NCBI GenBank assembly: GCA_031254105.1
Contig: JAIRVB010000035.1
Location: 124,001-188,000 of the forward strand
DNA length: 64,000 nucleotides
Direction of reading: 5' to 3'
DNA from: Chitinispirillales bacterium
Lineage (GTDB): Bacteria; Fibrobacterota; Chitinivibrionia; Chitinivibrionales; Chitinispirillaceae
The stretch's first letter is position 1. Each line of letters starts with the position of its first letter. The notes under the pieces are model-generated. The model searched no databases and was not told where the DNA came from. It saw nothing but the letters and a program-made list of their open reading frames with translations. Shown piece by piece: positions 63,289 to 64,000 of the stretch. Position numbers and translations under genes: made by a program.

Positions 63289-63943
63289 ATTTCTTACAGA
63301 AGACCAATCGAGTGCAAAAGCAATGGTAATACTTATCGACAAGTTATTTGGCGATAAAATTACATACAATATCCATTCTTATAAGGGATTGGGACACACT
63401 CCAAAAAATTTACGTCCTAAAACTGATGCGAAAAAACGGATACTTCTTGACAGATTGCCGGGATTACTGCGTGGTTATGGGCACAACCCCAATTGCGGGA
63501 TTATTGTAATACTGTGCGATTTGGATAAAAGAAATGAAGAACTATTTCGTGCTGAACTACAACAAGTGTTAGATTTCTGTAATCCAAAACCAATAACGCT
63601 CTTTTGCCTTGCCATTGAAGAATTTGAGGCATGGTATCTTGGAGATTTAAACGCGATATATACAGCATACCCATCAGCAAATCAAAGTGTTTTGAATAGT
63701 TATAAAAATGATTCTATTTGTGATACATGGGAGTTTCTTGCTGACGCTGTTTGTAAAGGTGGAAGTATTGCTCTAAAAGAAAAAGGATGGCAGGCTATTG
63801 GAAAGCAGAAATCAATATGGGCGGAAGAAATCACACCTCATATGAATATTAATGATAACATTTCTCCAAGCTTTATGTATATGTGTACGCAATTACGAAA
63901 TGTTAGCGGACAAACGATACAAAATATAGAAAATACTCATTAA
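63275..63943 (+). CDS. DUF4276/TOPRIM-like effector partner
   Basis: A 222-residue protein downstream of the ATPase. It starts HFEFLTEDQSSAKAM, like the V-E-G/E-D-Q-S acidic first strand of DUF4276, followed by GCGIIVILCDLDKRN-type GIIVILCDLDK (Asp-x-Asp) and FCLAIEEFEAWYLGD, the E-x-x-E-x-W-x-L block of the family; these are consistent with a TOPRIM-like metal-binding fold. GGAGG precedes the ATG and the overlap with the ATPase implies coupled translation. By analogy with ATPase-plus-TOPRIM defence pairs, it is the likely toxic effector, held or released by the ATPase. The gene is complete; the window ends 57 bases later. Confidence 0.75.
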   Translation: MVHFEFLTEDQSSAKAMVILIDKLFGDKITYNIHSYKGLGHTPKNLRPKTDAKKRILLDRLPGLLRGYGHNPNCGIIVILCDLDKRNEELFRAELQQVLDFCNPKPITLFCLAIEEFEAWYLGDLNAIYTAYPSANQSVLNSYKNDSICDTWEFLADAVCKGGSIALKEKGWQAIGKQKSIWAEEITPHMNINDNISPSFMYMCTQLRNVSGQTIQNIENTH

Positions 63944-64000
63944 AAATTTGGGGTATTTTAACGGTTTTTGTTATGGTTCTGGTCAATCTGTTAAATAAAG

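Overview
The window looks chromosomal, from a flagellated Gram-negative (diderm) bacterium. It carries a Kdo transferase (lipid A-Kdo assembly), a TolC/MacA/MacB-type exporter, lipoproteins and beta-barrel-like proteins ending in Phe, a GatA amidotransferase subunit, and a flagellin-FliW-CsrA block with a sigma-54-type promoter. The mix of secreted beta-helix proteins, many small lipoproteins and AAA/PD-(D/E)XK genes would fit a gut or anaerobic lineage such as Fibrobacterota, but this is a guess and no rRNA is present to test it. Housekeeping genes are moderately GC-rich with compact, often 4-bp-overlapping operons; accessory stretches are clearly AT-richer.

Layout. 0.3-1.9 kb: DEAD-box RNA helicase. 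2.1-3.7 kb: possible toxin-antitoxin operon (DUF3990/DUF3791-like) and a nuclease-like gene. 3.8-9.7 kb: secreted beta-helix protein, then a tolC-macA-macB-type export operon. 9.8-16 kb: an unknown two-gene unit, a flavodoxin-fold reductase, a periplasmic nitroreductase, and a hybrid histidine kinase with one receiver domain that has lost its phospho-acceptor. 16.2-25 kb: core run of REC-GGDEF, waaA, holA, truA, htrA, DUF4321-like gene, gatA, NlpC/P60 lipoprotein and rpmB. 25-28.8 kb: a lone ThsB-like TIR gene, a Fic remnant, and flagellin-fliW-csrA plus an unknown gene. 29-38.5 kb: a leftward operon of exported proteins (mosaic beta-helix protein, metzincin-like lipoprotein, two tandem paralogues, two beta-barrel-like proteins) with decayed duplicate fragments.

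39-51.8 kb is a Tc-toxin island. It holds an N-terminally truncated TcA (pore and TcB-binding parts only), a broken glycosyltransferase, a 2348-residue fused TcB-TcC cocoon ending in a papain-like protease domain, a likely immunity lipoprotein, a holin and a coiled-coil lipoprotein that could assist lysis-based release, and a small gene with a premature stop.

51.8-64 kb is accessory DNA: a membrane/M20 peptidase pair, a histone H1-like protein, small unknown genes separated by strong GC-rich hairpins, and an AAA/PD-(D/E)XK gene preceded by a 27-codon coupled upstream ORF. The standout is an apparent invertible cassette. Two tail-to-tail genes (GNAT-like membrane protein and SAM methyltransferase) sit between perfect 58-bp inverted repeats. 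Each repeat carries the ribosome binding site and first codons, and a tyrosine recombinase gene ends exactly at one repeat. The window closes with an AAA_21 ATPase plus DUF4276-like (TOPRIM-type) pair resembling two-gene phage-defence modules.
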